A stretch of 10,011 nt of DNA from an uncultured Oscillospiraceae bacterium (GTDB lineage Bacteria; Bacillota; Clostridia; Oscillospirales; Oscillospiraceae). Positions 1 through 6,461 of this stretch are shown here, one piece after another. The DNA lies in the NCBI GenBank assembly GCA_934569425.1, contig CAKTKM010000049.1:1-10011 (forward strand), in the 5' to 3' direction. The translations under genes were made by a program, and so were the position numbers. The notes under the pieces were generated by a model. The model was not told the DNA's origin, did not search any database, and saw nothing but the letters and a program-made list of their open reading frames with translations. Position 1 is the stretch's first letter. Each line of letters begins with the position of its first letter.

Positions 1-118
1 TGTCTGACAAGGCAGGCAGGGCTGTCAACCCGACCCTGCCTGCCCGTTATGGGGAGGCCAGACGCACAAAGACCGCAGCGCGCACCGCGACCGTTATGCC
101 GTGCAAATCAGGAAACGC

Positions 119-166
119 TTTGCGCTTTTGTATAGAAAGAAAAGCGCAAAAAAGCCTATAGGCTTT
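119..166. repeat. Tandem hairpins: TTTGCGCTTTT stem plus 16-base palindrome
   Basis: TTTGCGCTTTT at 119-129 is the exact reverse complement of AAAAGCGCAAA at 140-150, with a 10-base loop. It is followed directly by the perfect palindrome AAAGCCTATAGGCTTT at 151-166. On the minus strand the palindrome runs into a T-rich stretch, so it could act as a weak terminator or attenuator for a leftward leader transcript. The function is not established. Confidence 0.5.
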
Positions 167-183
167 CCTGTATAGACAAGCTC

Positions 184-211
184 AGTTTACCACTTTTCAG
201 AAAAATTGCAA
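184..211 (-). promoter_or_regulatory. Possible minus-strand promoter, extended -10
   Basis: Reading the minus strand, TTGCAA (211-206) is followed after 16 bases by TAAACT (189-184), and the bases just before the -10 are TGG, which fits the TGn extension. A transcript would start near 177, run left through the hairpins at 166-119 and 44-11, and leave the window. The -10 matches only four of six consensus positions, so this is tentative. Confidence 0.25.
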
Positions 212-294
212 GTGGTTTTCCCATTTGCGGAAAATTTTGTGAAAAACGACAAAATTTCCGAAAAATAATTGACATTATCCCACACATCACGGAA

Positions 295-319
295 CAGGCG
301 GGGCGTTACGCCCCGCCTG
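295..319 (-). terminator. Candidate terminator of the GerMN/two-component operon
   Basis: CAGGCGGGGCG (295-305) pairs perfectly with CGCCCCGCCTG (309-319) around a three-base TTA loop. It lies about 70 bases beyond the GerMN stop codon in the direction of transcription. The T-tract after the stem on the minus strand is poor (it starts TTCCG), so termination may be partial or Rho-assisted. A small GGCC-GAAA-GGCC hairpin (minus strand, 379-368) lies directly after the stop codon. Confidence 0.5.
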
Positions 320-387
320 CTCTGTCCGAAAAAGCTGCATTCACGCTGAAAAACGCAGAAAAGCAGCGGCCTTTCGGCCATCCGCGC

Positions 388-1254
388 TTACTCGTAGGCG
401 GCGCGGTAAACGCCGTCGGTATAGGCCTGCACGGAGACGACCCCCTCAAGGGACAGCAGGGACGCGGCAAGCCCCCGCTCCATCTGCTCCAGCGTGTCGG
501 GCGGCAGCTGCTCCGCCATGCCGGCGGGTATATTCAGCTGGCACACGCCGTCCTCCACCCGGGCGGAAAGGCCTGCGGTCTCCTCCGGCAGCAGCGGCAG
601 CAGGCCGTCCTGCGTGGGGCCTTCCGCCAGCGCCGCCAGCACCACATCCGCCGCCGACTGCCCCTCGTACTGGGTCAGCAGGCGCTCCTCCGGCGTCAGC
701 ATACCGCTGCCGTCGGGGAAGTACAGCCGCGCCGTCAGGGTGCGCACCACATCGTCCATGGAGGTCAGCAGCACGTCGCCCGCCATGAAGAGGTTGCTGT
801 CCCGATAGGCCAGCTCCTGCCCGTTGACGGTGATGCGCACGGAGTAGATCCCCTGCAGCTGGGTCAGGGACAGCGCCACGCAGTAGTCCGCCACGGTGAG
901 CGCCATGCCGCTGAGCTGGCTGTAGCTGCCGGAGAAATCCACGCAGGCGGTGCTGCCCTCCATGGTGACGGAGCGCAGGGACGTTCCGGCGGGGACAGGA
1001 CTCTGGAAGCCCTGCTCATGGCACTCTCCCAGCAGCAGGGACAGTACGGCCTGCGCCTGCGCGATCCTGTCCTCCCCGGGCAGGGTGTCCCACGGCACCG
1101 TGACGCTGCCGATGGCGTCGCCGCCGGGGTGGTTGTCCAGCGGCACGGGGTAATAGAGCTTCAGGCCGTCCTTCTCGACGGGACTGACGGCGCAGCCTGC
1201 CAGCAGCGCCGCGCACAGCATGAGCGCCGCCAGCACGGTCCATTTCCGTTTCAT
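388..1254 (-). CDS. GerMN-domain lipoprotein
   Basis: A 288-residue exported lipoprotein. The N terminus has a basic start (MKRKW), a hydrophobic core and the lipobox LLAGC, placing the lipidated cysteine at residue 21, so the protein should sit on the outer face of the membrane. Two GerMN-like repeats follow, roughly residues 30-155 (starting LKLYYP) and 172-285 (starting TARLYFP). This domain is known from the spore germination protein GerM and from many envelope lipoproteins; its biochemical role is unclear, and proposed roles concern peptidoglycan or protein interactions. Its ATG overlaps the kinase stop codon (ATGA, 1254-1251), with AAAGGCGG just upstream, so it is translationally coupled to the two-component system. 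That suggests it either modulates the kinase's envelope sensing or acts as an output protein. A germination role is possible but not shown. Confidence 0.9.
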   Translation of the reverse strand: MKRKWTVLAALMLCAALLAGCAVSPVEKDGLKLYYPVPLDNHPGGDAIGSVTVPWDTLPGEDRIAQAQAVLSLLLGECHEQGFQSPVPAGTSLRSVTMEGSTACVDFSGSYSQLSGMALTVADYCVALSLTQLQGIYSVRITVNGQELAYRDSNLFMAGDVLLTSMDDVVRTLTARLYFPDGSGMLTPEERLLTQYEGQSAADVVLAALAEGPTQDGLLPLLPEETAGLSARVEDGVCQLNIPAGMAEQLPPDTLEQMERGLAASLLSLEGVVSVQAYTDGVYRAAYE

Positions 1255-2690
1255 ACGCCGTCACCGCCTTTCCCGCCGCCCCCGGACGGCGCTTCGGCGC
1301 GGGGCAGGTACACGGTGAACACCGTGCCGCCCTCCGGGCGGGGCGCGGCAGTGATCCGGCCGCCCCGGCTCTCCACCGTGTCCTTGACGATGGACAGCCC
1401 CAGACCCGTGCCGCCGATGGCGCGGGAGCGCATCTTGTCCACCCGGTAGAACCGCTCGAAAATATGGGGCAGGTCGTCGGCGGGAATGCCGATGCCGTTG
1501 TCCTCCACCGTCAGCACCACCTGCGTGCCGTCCACCGCCGCGGCGGCGTGGACGAAGCCGTCGGCGCCGGAGTATTTGATGCCATTGTCCATCAGGTTAT
1601 AGAGGATCTGGTGAACGTCGTCCTCGGTGGCCATGGCCACCGCGTCCTCCGCGGCCTCATAGGTCAGGGAAACGCCCTTTTCCCGCGCCATCACCGCCAG
1701 CATGCGGGCCACCCGCTCCAGCACCGGAGCCACGGGGACGGGATGCACCGGCTGCACCGCGCCGCTGTCCAGCCGGGTCAGACGCAGGAGGTTTTCGGTG
1801 ATGCGGGTCAGGCGCTCCGCCTCCCGGCCGATGTCGCCCACGAATTCGCGGGTGGTATCGGCGTCCATGTCGCCGGTCTGCAGGATGGAGTCCGTCAGCA
1901 GGCGGATGCCCGCCAGCGGGGTCTTCAGCTCGTGGCTGGCGTCGGAGACAAAGCGGCGGCGGGCGTCCTCGGTGGTTTGCAGCCGGTCGGTCAGGCTGTT
2001 GAACTCCGCCGCGATCTGGCCGATCTCATCGGTACCCTTCACGGCGGCGCGGTGACTGTAGGCGCCCTCCCGCACCTTGCGGATGGCGGAGAGCAGATCG
2101 GTGATCTGCGCCGTCAGCACGCGGCTGAGCAGAACGGACAGGCCGATGACCCCAAGGGCGATGAGGGCGGAGATCTTCATCAGGTTGGACTGGAAGCTCT
2201 TGAGAATGTCCGCCTGCTTGGTGTCGTACTCGTAGGTATACACCGCCCCCACGATCTGATTGTGATACACCACCGGCGAGGCCATGCGGCTGAGGAAGGC
2301 GGTGGCGTCATAGTTGCAGTAAAAGGCGTCGTAGCCCTCCAGCGCCTGCACGATCTCGGTATAGAAGGCGTAAAGCCCCACGGCGCCGTTCACCTCGCGG
2401 GTGTCGTAGAGGATGCGCCCGGCGGTATCGGTCACCAGGATCCGGGAAACACCGGTATCACGCATGGAGCTGAGCGCCTTGGACACGTTCTCCTCGTCCA
2501 GCTGCTTCAGGCCGCTGAGAGAGGCCTCGATCAGCTTGACGGAGCTTTTCATGGAGGTCTCCTTGGACTGGAACACCATGGTCTGCGATTGCAGCAGCGG
2601 ATAGGTGTTCAGCAGCACCAGCACCGCGGCGATCACCAGAATGTAGCTGACGCCGAACTTAAATTGTAGGCTGATCTTCCCCCTGAAAAT
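1251..2690 (-). CDS. Membrane sensor histidine kinase of a two-component system
   Basis: HAMP-type sensor kinase, partner of the response regulator directly upstream. Numbered from the first conventional start (GTG at 2636, 461 residues): a first membrane helix cut short by that start, an extracytoplasmic sensor domain at about 20-150, a second helix at about 152-173, HAMP at about 174-226, an H-box FVSDASHELKTP with phospho-acceptor His235, N-box NLMDNG (347-352), G1 DNGIGIP (379-385), F-box FERFYRVD and G2 GGTGLGLSI (408-416), so catalytically complete. There is no ATG, GTG or TTG between the in-frame stop at 2714 and 2636. An ATT at 2690 has GGGGAG nine bases upstream and would add residues beginning MFRGKISLQFKFG, which complete helix one and resemble N termini of related kinases as I recall them. 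I therefore place the start at 2690, overlapping the regulator gene by 32 bases. The C-terminal tail is Gly-rich (SGGGGKGGDG). Confidence 0.93.
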   Translation of the reverse strand: MFRGKISLQFKFGVSYILVIAAVLVLLNTYPLLQSQTMVFQSKETSMKSSVKLIEASLSGLKQLDEENVSKALSSMRDTGVSRILVTDTAGRILYDTREVNGAVGLYAFYTEIVQALEGYDAFYCNYDATAFLSRMASPVVYHNQIVGAVYTYEYDTKQADILKSFQSNLMKISALIALGVIGLSVLLSRVLTAQITDLLSAIRKVREGAYSHRAAVKGTDEIGQIAAEFNSLTDRLQTTEDARRRFVSDASHELKTPLAGIRLLTDSILQTGDMDADTTREFVGDIGREAERLTRITENLLRLTRLDSGAVQPVHPVPVAPVLERVARMLAVMAREKGVSLTYEAAEDAVAMATEDDVHQILYNLMDNGIKYSGADGFVHAAAAVDGTQVVLTVEDNGIGIPADDLPHIFERFYRVDKMRSRAIGGTGLGLSIVKDTVESRGGRITAAPRPEGGTVFTVYLPRAEAPSGGGGKGGDGV

Positions 2691-3354
2691 AGTAACCCAC
2701 TCCCCACTTGGTCAGAATATAGACCGGCTCCGCCGGGACACGCTCCAGCTTTTCCCGCAGGCGGCGGACGTGAACGTCCACGGTGCGGTAATCGCCGGCA
2801 TAGGAATAGCCCCATACCAGATCCATCAGGCTCTCGCGGCTGTAGACCCGGCGGGGGTTCTTCATCAGCAGCTCCAGCAGGTCGTACTCCTTGGCGGTCA
2901 GGTCGATGGTCTTGCCGTCCCGTATGGCCACCCGCTGCCGGGTGTCGAGGCTCAGATCCCCCACCGTCAGCAGATCGCGGTTCGTATCGCTCCGCCCGGA
3001 GCTGCGCTTCAGCAGGGCGCGGATCCGCGCCTTCAGCTCCAGAATGTTGAAGGGCTTCGTCACATAGTCGTCCGCGCCGCAGGCAAAGCCCATCAACTTG
3101 TCCGCATCCTCGCTGCGGGCGGTCAGCATGATGATGGGGACATCGGAAAACTCCCGGATCTTCATGCAGGCCTCGGTGCCGGACAGCACCGGCATCATCA
3201 GATCCAGAATGATCAGGTCGTAGTGTTCTTTTTTCGCCAGCTCCACGGCGGCTTCGCCATCGTAGGCGGCGGTGACCTGATAGCCCTCGTTCTCCAGATT
3301 GAACGTAATGCCCTTCACCAGCAGCTTTTCATCGTCCACCACTAAGATCTTCAT
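2659..3354 (-). CDS. OmpR/PhoB-family response regulator
   Basis: A 231-residue DNA-binding response regulator. The receiver domain (about 1-115) has the acidic pair D7-D8, phospho-acceptor D51 in LIILDLMMP, T78 and the invariant K100 in YVTKPF. The C-terminal winged-helix domain (about 130-226) has typical landmarks LTAKEYDLLELL, SRESLMDLVWG, RTVDVHVRRLREKL and GVGYYF. The ATG at 3354 is preceded by a perfect AGGAGG (3367-3362) seven bases away. It is the first gene of a minus-strand operon with the kinase and GerMN lipoprotein, and its 3' end overlaps the kinase start. Its domain arrangement is like PhoP/WalR/ResD, but the sequence alone does not say which stimulus is involved. It faces a D,D-carboxypeptidase gene across a 155-base gap, so that gene is a plausible target. 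Confidence 0.97.
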   Translation of the reverse strand: MKILVVDDEKLLVKGITFNLENEGYQVTAAYDGEAAVELAKKEHYDLIILDLMMPVLSGTEACMKIREFSDVPIIMLTARSEDADKLMGFACGADDYVTKPFNILELKARIRALLKRSSGRSDTNRDLLTVGDLSLDTRQRVAIRDGKTIDLTAKEYDLLELLMKNPRRVYSRESLMDLVWGYSYAGDYRTVDVHVRRLREKLERVPAEPVYILTKWGVGYYFQGEDQPTI

Positions 3355-3394
3355 GGCGTCACCTCCTGAAAAAATGTTTCCATTTACCAGTCCG

Positions 3395-3411
3395 CTCCCC
3401 GTTGACGGGAG
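3395..3411. repeat. Inverted repeat over the carboxypeptidase -35 box
   Basis: CTCCCCGTTGACGGGAG contains the arms CTCC(C)CGT and ACGGGAG around a central TG, with one extra C in the left arm. It covers the TTGACG -35 hexamer at 3402-3407, so it is positioned like an operator. No regulator can be named; the adjacent response regulator is a candidate, although OmpR-type proteins usually bind direct repeats. Confidence 0.35.
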
Positions 3412-3430
3412 GACGGAAGTCGTTTATAAT
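3402..3430 (+). promoter_or_regulatory. Promoter of the carboxypeptidase gene
   Basis: TTGACG (3402-3407), a 17-base spacer and a perfect TATAAT (3425-3430) make a strong sigma-A type promoter. The start of transcription should be near 3437, giving a leader of about 73 bases. The leader holds a GGCGC/GCGCC hairpin (3452-3456/3465-3469) flanked by two GATAC copies (3446-3450 and 3471-3475). The ribosome binding site GGAGAA (3495-3500) is nine bases before the ATG. Confidence 0.8.
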
Positions 3431-3480
3431 AGTACGTTGGAAATAGATACCGGCGCGTTTCAGAGCGCCTGATACACCTT

Positions 3481-3508
3481 ATTATAGCACAGATGGAGAA
3501 AATGTCAT
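3481..3508 (-). promoter_or_regulatory. Promoter of the two-component operon
   Basis: On the minus strand, ATGACA (3508-3503), 16 bases, and TATAAT (3486-3481), with the TGC extension immediately before the -10. The start should be near 3474, giving a leader of about 120 bases. The -35 box lies between the ribosome binding site and the start codon of the plus-strand carboxypeptidase gene. The two promoters point towards each other, so each polymerase must pass through the other promoter. Confidence 0.7.
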
Positions 3509-3509
3509 T

Positions 3510-4874
3510 ATGAAATTCCGCCGTTTTTGCACTCTTTTTCTGCTGTTGGCGCTGCTGCTGACGCAGCTTCTGCCGGTAACGGCCTACGCCGTGGAGGATA
3601 TTCAGCTGGATGCCCGCGCTGCGCTGCTGGTGGATGGCGCCACCGGCACGGTGCTGCTGGATCAGGACGCCCACACAAAGCAGTATCCCGCCAGCATCAC
3701 CAAGGTGATGACGGCGCTGCTGGTCTTCGAGGCCATCGAGCGGGGACAGCTGCGGCTCAGCGATTCCATCACCGCCAGCGCCAACAGCGTGGCGGGACTG
3801 CCGGACGACGCCAGCACCGCCAACATCGTGGCCGGCGAAACCATGACGGTGGAGCAGCTTCTCTACTGTCTGCTGGTGGTGTCCGCCAACGAGGTGGGCA
3901 ACATTCTGGGCGAGGCCGTCAGCGGCAGCGTGACCGCCTTTGTGGCCGCCATGAACCAGCGGGCGCAGGAGCTGGGATGCGAGAACACCCATTTCGTCAA
4001 CACCTCCGGTCTGCCGGACAACGAGCATTATACGACCGCGTGGGACATCTATCTCTTTACCCGGGAGGCCATGAAGTACGACGAGTTCATGACCATCGTC
4101 AACACCAAGGCCTACACGGTGCCAGCCACCAACAAGAGCGAGACGCGGGAGCTGCACAGCAGCAACTATCTGATCTCCAACTGGCGCGCCACCGGGTACT
4201 TATACAGCGGCGCACAGGGGATCAAGACCGGCTCCACCGATGCGGCGGGCTACTGTCTGGTATCCTCCGCCGTGCGGGCCGACCGGCAGCTGATCTCCGT
4301 GGTGCTGGGTGCCAAGCTGATGACCGACAGCGACGGCAGCTATAAGGTGGGCAGCTTTACCGAGACCAGCCGGTTGTTTGACTGGGGCTTTGAAAACTTC
4401 ACCACCAAGACGGTGCTGACGGAGAACGAAATGATCCAGAGCGTGCCGGTGGCGCTCAGCAAAGAGGTGGACAGCATTGCCGTGCATCCGGCCTATACCG
4501 CCGAGGCGGTGCTGCCCAGCGATCTGGAGCCGGAGGATCTGGAGCGCACCGTGACGCTCCACAGCGAGGTGGTGGACGCGCCGGTGGCAGCCGGGCAGGA
4601 GCTGGGTACCATCACGCTCAGCTATGGCGGCGTGGATTACGCCACGGTCCCCCTGTGGGCGGTGGCGGACGTGAACGCCAGCCGCTTTCTGGTGGTCAAG
4701 CACGCGCTGAAGGAGTTCTTCTCCCGCACCATCGTGAAGGTACTGGTGGTGGTTTTGCTGGTGCTGATCGTGCTGATATTTGTGTTCGGCAAGGCTGTCA
4801 TGCGCCGCAGACGCTACGGCAGCGGCCGCAGCAAGCGCCGCCAGAACCGCAGCTATCGGGGCAGGCGGTTTTGA
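3510..4874 (+). CDS. D-alanyl-D-alanine carboxypeptidase (PBP5/DacF type, family S11)
   Basis: A 454-residue exported enzyme that trims the terminal D-Ala from peptidoglycan pentapeptides and so limits cross-linking. An N-terminal signal peptide (MKFRRF, hydrophobic core, cleavage likely after AYA at about residue 27) leads into the penicillin-binding domain, with the full catalytic set: S62-I-T-K65 (SxxK), S125-A-N127 (SxN) and K239-T-G241 (KTG). Residues of about 300-390 form the beta-rich C-terminal domain of PBP5-like enzymes. Unlike E. coli PBP5, which ends in an amphipathic helix, this one has a true hydrophobic segment at about 408-427 followed by an Arg/Lys-rich cytoplasmic tail (RRRRYGSGRSKRRQNR...). 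The GGAGAA ribosome site fits the ATG at 3510. The TGA overlaps the next gene's ATG. DacF-like sporulation or vegetative roles cannot be told apart from sequence alone. Confidence 0.96.
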   Translation: MKFRRFCTLFLLLALLLTQLLPVTAYAVEDIQLDARAALLVDGATGTVLLDQDAHTKQYPASITKVMTALLVFEAIERGQLRLSDSITASANSVAGLPDDASTANIVAGETMTVEQLLYCLLVVSANEVGNILGEAVSGSVTAFVAAMNQRAQELGCENTHFVNTSGLPDNEHYTTAWDIYLFTREAMKYDEFMTIVNTKAYTVPATNKSETRELHSSNYLISNWRATGYLYSGAQGIKTGSTDAAGYCLVSSAVRADRQLISVVLGAKLMTDSDGSYKVGSFTETSRLFDWGFENFTTKTVLTENEMIQSVPVALSKEVDSIAVHPAYTAEAVLPSDLEPEDLERTVTLHSEVVDAPVAAGQELGTITLSYGGVDYATVPLWAVADVNASRFLVVKHALKEFFSRTIVKVLVVVLLVLIVLIFVFGKAVMRRRRYGSGRSKRRQNRSYRGRRF

Positions 4875-5530
4875 TGGATATGACGATCCTGTATGAGGAC
4901 CGGGATCTGGTGGTGGCCGTGAAGCCGGTGGGGGTGCTGTCGGAGGACGACCCCAAGAGCGCCTGCATGCCGGAGCTGCTGCGCCGGCACTATCGGGCGC
5001 GGGACGAGAAGGACTACATCGCCACGGTACACCGGCTGGATCGGGTCACCGGCGGCGTGATGGTCTTCTCCCGCCGGAAGGAGGTCACCGGAAAGCTGAC
5101 CGCCGCCGTGGCGGCACACGAGATCACCAAGGAGTATCTGGCGGTGCTGCGGGGGCATCCGGAAAAAGAGTCCGACACGCTGACCGACCTTCTGTTCCGG
5201 GACGCCGCCCACAACAAGAGCTATGTGGTGCAGCGGATGCGCAAGGGCGTGCGGGAGGCCACGCTGGACTACCGGGTGCTGGCAAAAACCGACGCGCTGA
5301 CGCTGGTGCGGGTACGGCTCCACACCGGGCGCACCCATCAGATCCGGGTGCAGTTCTCCCACCGGGGACTGCCGCTGCTGGGGGATATTCGCTACGGCAG
5401 CAAGGCGGCGTGCTCCGCCGCGCTGTGGTCGTACCGGCTGGCCTTCTCCCACCCCGTCACGGGGAAGCCGGTAGATGTAACGTGTCCTCCGCCGGAGGAA
5501 TTCCCGTGGGATCTGTTTGAGATCACATAA
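4874..5530 (+). CDS. RluA-family RNA pseudouridine synthase
   Basis: A 218-residue enzyme that isomerises specific uridines in rRNA or tRNA to pseudouridine. Seen directly: an N-terminal LYEDRDLVVAVKPVGVLSE segment, the catalytic motif HRLDRVTGG with the essential aspartate at residue 56, and the RluA signature around HTGRTHQIRVQF leading into LGDIRYG. It has no S4 RNA-binding domain, so it belongs to the short RluA/RluE-like proteins; the target site cannot be deduced. Canonical proteins have TSG after the HRLD motif, and here it is TGG. Start: the ATG at 4874 overlaps the carboxypeptidase stop (TGATG) with AGGCGG just upstream; a second ATG at 4880 is also possible. The frame stays open back to 4655, but that extension lies inside the carboxypeptidase and has no family similarity. 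Confidence 0.93.
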   Translation: MDMTILYEDRDLVVAVKPVGVLSEDDPKSACMPELLRRHYRARDEKDYIATVHRLDRVTGGVMVFSRRKEVTGKLTAAVAAHEITKEYLAVLRGHPEKESDTLTDLLFRDAAHNKSYVVQRMRKGVREATLDYRVLAKTDALTLVRVRLHTGRTHQIRVQFSHRGLPLLGDIRYGSKAACSAALWSYRLAFSHPVTGKPVDVTCPPPEEFPWDLFEIT

Positions 5531-5536
5531 CCCTTC

Positions 5537-5602
5537 ATGCAGGAGCACCGCACTACAAAATGTGCCAATGCCGTGCAGGAAGGTGTTGTGATACTTCTGC
5601 AT
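5537..5602. repeat. Imperfect 16-base inverted repeat after the pseudouridine synthase
   Basis: The segment from 5537 (ATGCAGGAGCACCGCA) and the one ending at 5602 (TGTGATACTTCTGCAT) are reverse complements at 12 of 16 positions; all four differences are transitions, two of which would be G-U pairs in RNA on either strand. It occupies the short gap between the stop codon and the terminator. It may simply be a 3' UTR hairpin. Confidence 0.35.
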
Positions 5603-5605
5603 CGC

Positions 5606-5635
5606 AAAAACGTCACCCTTCCGGGTGACGTTTTT
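5606..5635. terminator. Bidirectional intrinsic terminator
   Basis: CGTCACCC (5611-5618) pairs perfectly with GGGTGACG (5623-5630) around TTCC, with AAAAA before and TTTTT after. The plus-strand T-tract ends the carboxypeptidase/pseudouridine synthase operon. The A-tract becomes a T-tract on the minus strand and ends the TSCPD gene, whose stop codon is nine bases away. On the minus strand the loop reads GGAA, a GNRA tetraloop. Confidence 0.92.
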
Positions 5636-5643
5636 CCTTTCTG

Positions 5644-5898
5644 TTATTCCGCTTTCTTCAGCGCCTCGGTCAGCGCCCTGGCCAGCTGGTCGGGGCAGGA
5701 GGTGGGCTTGCCGCCGCAGGAGATCCCCTGCATGCGCTCAATAGCGTCGGTGGCCTTCATACCCACCACCAGACGGGAGATCCCCTGCAGGTTGCCGCTG
5801 CAGCCGCCCTCCACCTTGACATCCCTGATGACGCCGTCCTCCAGCTCCACCGTCATGCGGCGGGAACAGACGCCGCGGGGCGTAAACGTATAGGTCAT
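5644..5898 (-). CDS. TSCPD-domain protein, four-cysteine TIGR03905 family
   Basis: A small protein of unknown function carrying the signature that names its family, TSCPDQLA, near the C terminus. Four cysteines, numbered from the upper ATG at 5904, are C13 (GVCSR), C35 (GGCSGNLQG), C63 (ISCGG) and C70 (TSCPD), the set conserved in TIGR03905. They suggest a metal or redox site, but none is demonstrated. TSCPD sequences also occur at the end of vitamin B12-dependent ribonucleotide reductases. The frame can begin at 5904 (86 residues) or 5898 (84 residues, MTYTFTPRGVCSR). AAGGAGG ends only two bases before the first ATG but eight before the second, so I prefer 5898. It follows the SLOG gene with a gap of 12-18 bases and shares its transcript. 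Confidence 0.9.
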   Translation of the reverse strand: MTYTFTPRGVCSRRMTVELEDGVIRDVKVEGGCSGNLQGISRLVVGMKATDAIERMQGISCGGKPTSCPDQLARALTEALKKAE

Positions 5899-5916
5899 GT
5901 TCATATCCTCCTTGTT

Positions 5917-6423
5917 TCACCGCGGCACCGGCAGGATCAGCACATCCTTCCGGCAGCGCAGGGCATATTCAATGGTATAGCGGGTACCGCCGCTCTCGCC
6001 GTTGTGAACGGCGATCAGCAGCTGGCTGTGATCCACCATGTAGCGGTTGCGGCGCTGCATACAGCCGGGGTCGTACTTCTCCTGCAGCACCGTGCGGTAG
6101 TTGCACAGCTCCAGCAGGTCTTGATACCGCTCCCGCTGCTGCTCTGTCCAGCCGCCGCTCTGGCTGAGACAGGGGATGGCGGCCTCCAGCGTCACGTCCT
6201 GCACCTGACGGCGCAGGCGCAGCACCTCCTCGCCGAAATAGGTGTCGCAGCCGCGGGCCATGCCGCAGATAAAGTGACGGTAGCCGTCGGCGTAGGCCTT
6301 CTCCACCATCTCCCGGAGGGACGCCTTCAGGGCGAGACAGCGCTCGTCCCGCTCGTTGTCGCCCCACGGCAGCTTCTCCGGCCGGTGTCCGGAAAAGCTG
6401 CAGCTGATCTGCGGCGCGCGCAT
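5917..6423 (-). CDS. SLOG-family (DUF1273, YpsA-like) protein
   Basis: A 168-residue protein with the Rossmann-like SLOG fold related to DprA and nucleotide-ligand-binding proteins. Visible family marks are FSGHRPEKLPWG near the N terminus (about 10-21), the glycine-rich ICGMARGCDTYFGEEVL (52-68), NRYMVDHSQLLIAV (about 126-139), and GGTRYTIEYAL (about 145-155). These resemble nucleotide-binding loops of the fold. The ligand and role are unknown; B. subtilis YpsA has been linked to cell division and stress, which may or may not carry over. The frame is open to an ATG at 6495, but that start lies beyond a stable hairpin and adds 24 residues without homology. The ATG at 6423 has a GAGGGGGG ribosome site and puts the conserved GHRP motif at the usual place. 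No own promoter is evident. Confidence 0.9.
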   Translation of the reverse strand: MRAPQISCSFSGHRPEKLPWGDNERDERCLALKASLREMVEKAYADGYRHFICGMARGCDTYFGEEVLRLRRQVQDVTLEAAIPCLSQSGGWTEQQRERYQDLLELCNYRTVLQEKYDPGCMQRRNRYMVDHSQLLIAVHNGESGGTRYTIEYALRCRKDVLILPVPR

Positions 6424-6461
6424 CCGTGTCCCCCCTCTCGCATGGCCTTCTCTGTGATTCA

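Larger units (their letters stand above)
1..387. other. Gene-poor intergenic region rich in inverted repeats
   Basis: No reading frame here looks like a real gene; the 64-codon minus-strand frame at 187-381 runs through hairpins and has no recognisable motif. What can be seen is a series of palindromes: an 11-bp stem at 11-21/34-44, an 11-bp stem at 119-129/140-150, a 16-base palindrome at 151-166, an 8-bp stem at 208-215/221-228, a near-perfect AT-rich 12-bp stem at 228-240/249-260, and an 11-bp GC stem at 295-305/309-319. The octamer TGTATAGA occurs twice, at 129-136 and 169-176. A minus-strand promoter may sit at 184-211. Nothing identifies the gene to the left of the window. Confidence 0.6.

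Noticed and set aside
187..381. A 64-codon minus-strand frame after the GerMN gene
   Set aside because: It spans the candidate terminator hairpin and AT-rich palindromes, shows no protein-like pattern and has no ribosome site.
1464..2669. A 401-codon plus-strand frame antisense to the histidine kinase
   Set aside because: Same shadow effect; composition is His/Gly/Val-rich with no domain, while the minus strand encodes a complete kinase.
4655..4873. An upstream extension of the pseudouridine synthase frame
   Set aside because: It lies inside the carboxypeptidase coding region, is Gly/Arg/Gln-rich, and family members start where the ATG at 4874 lies.
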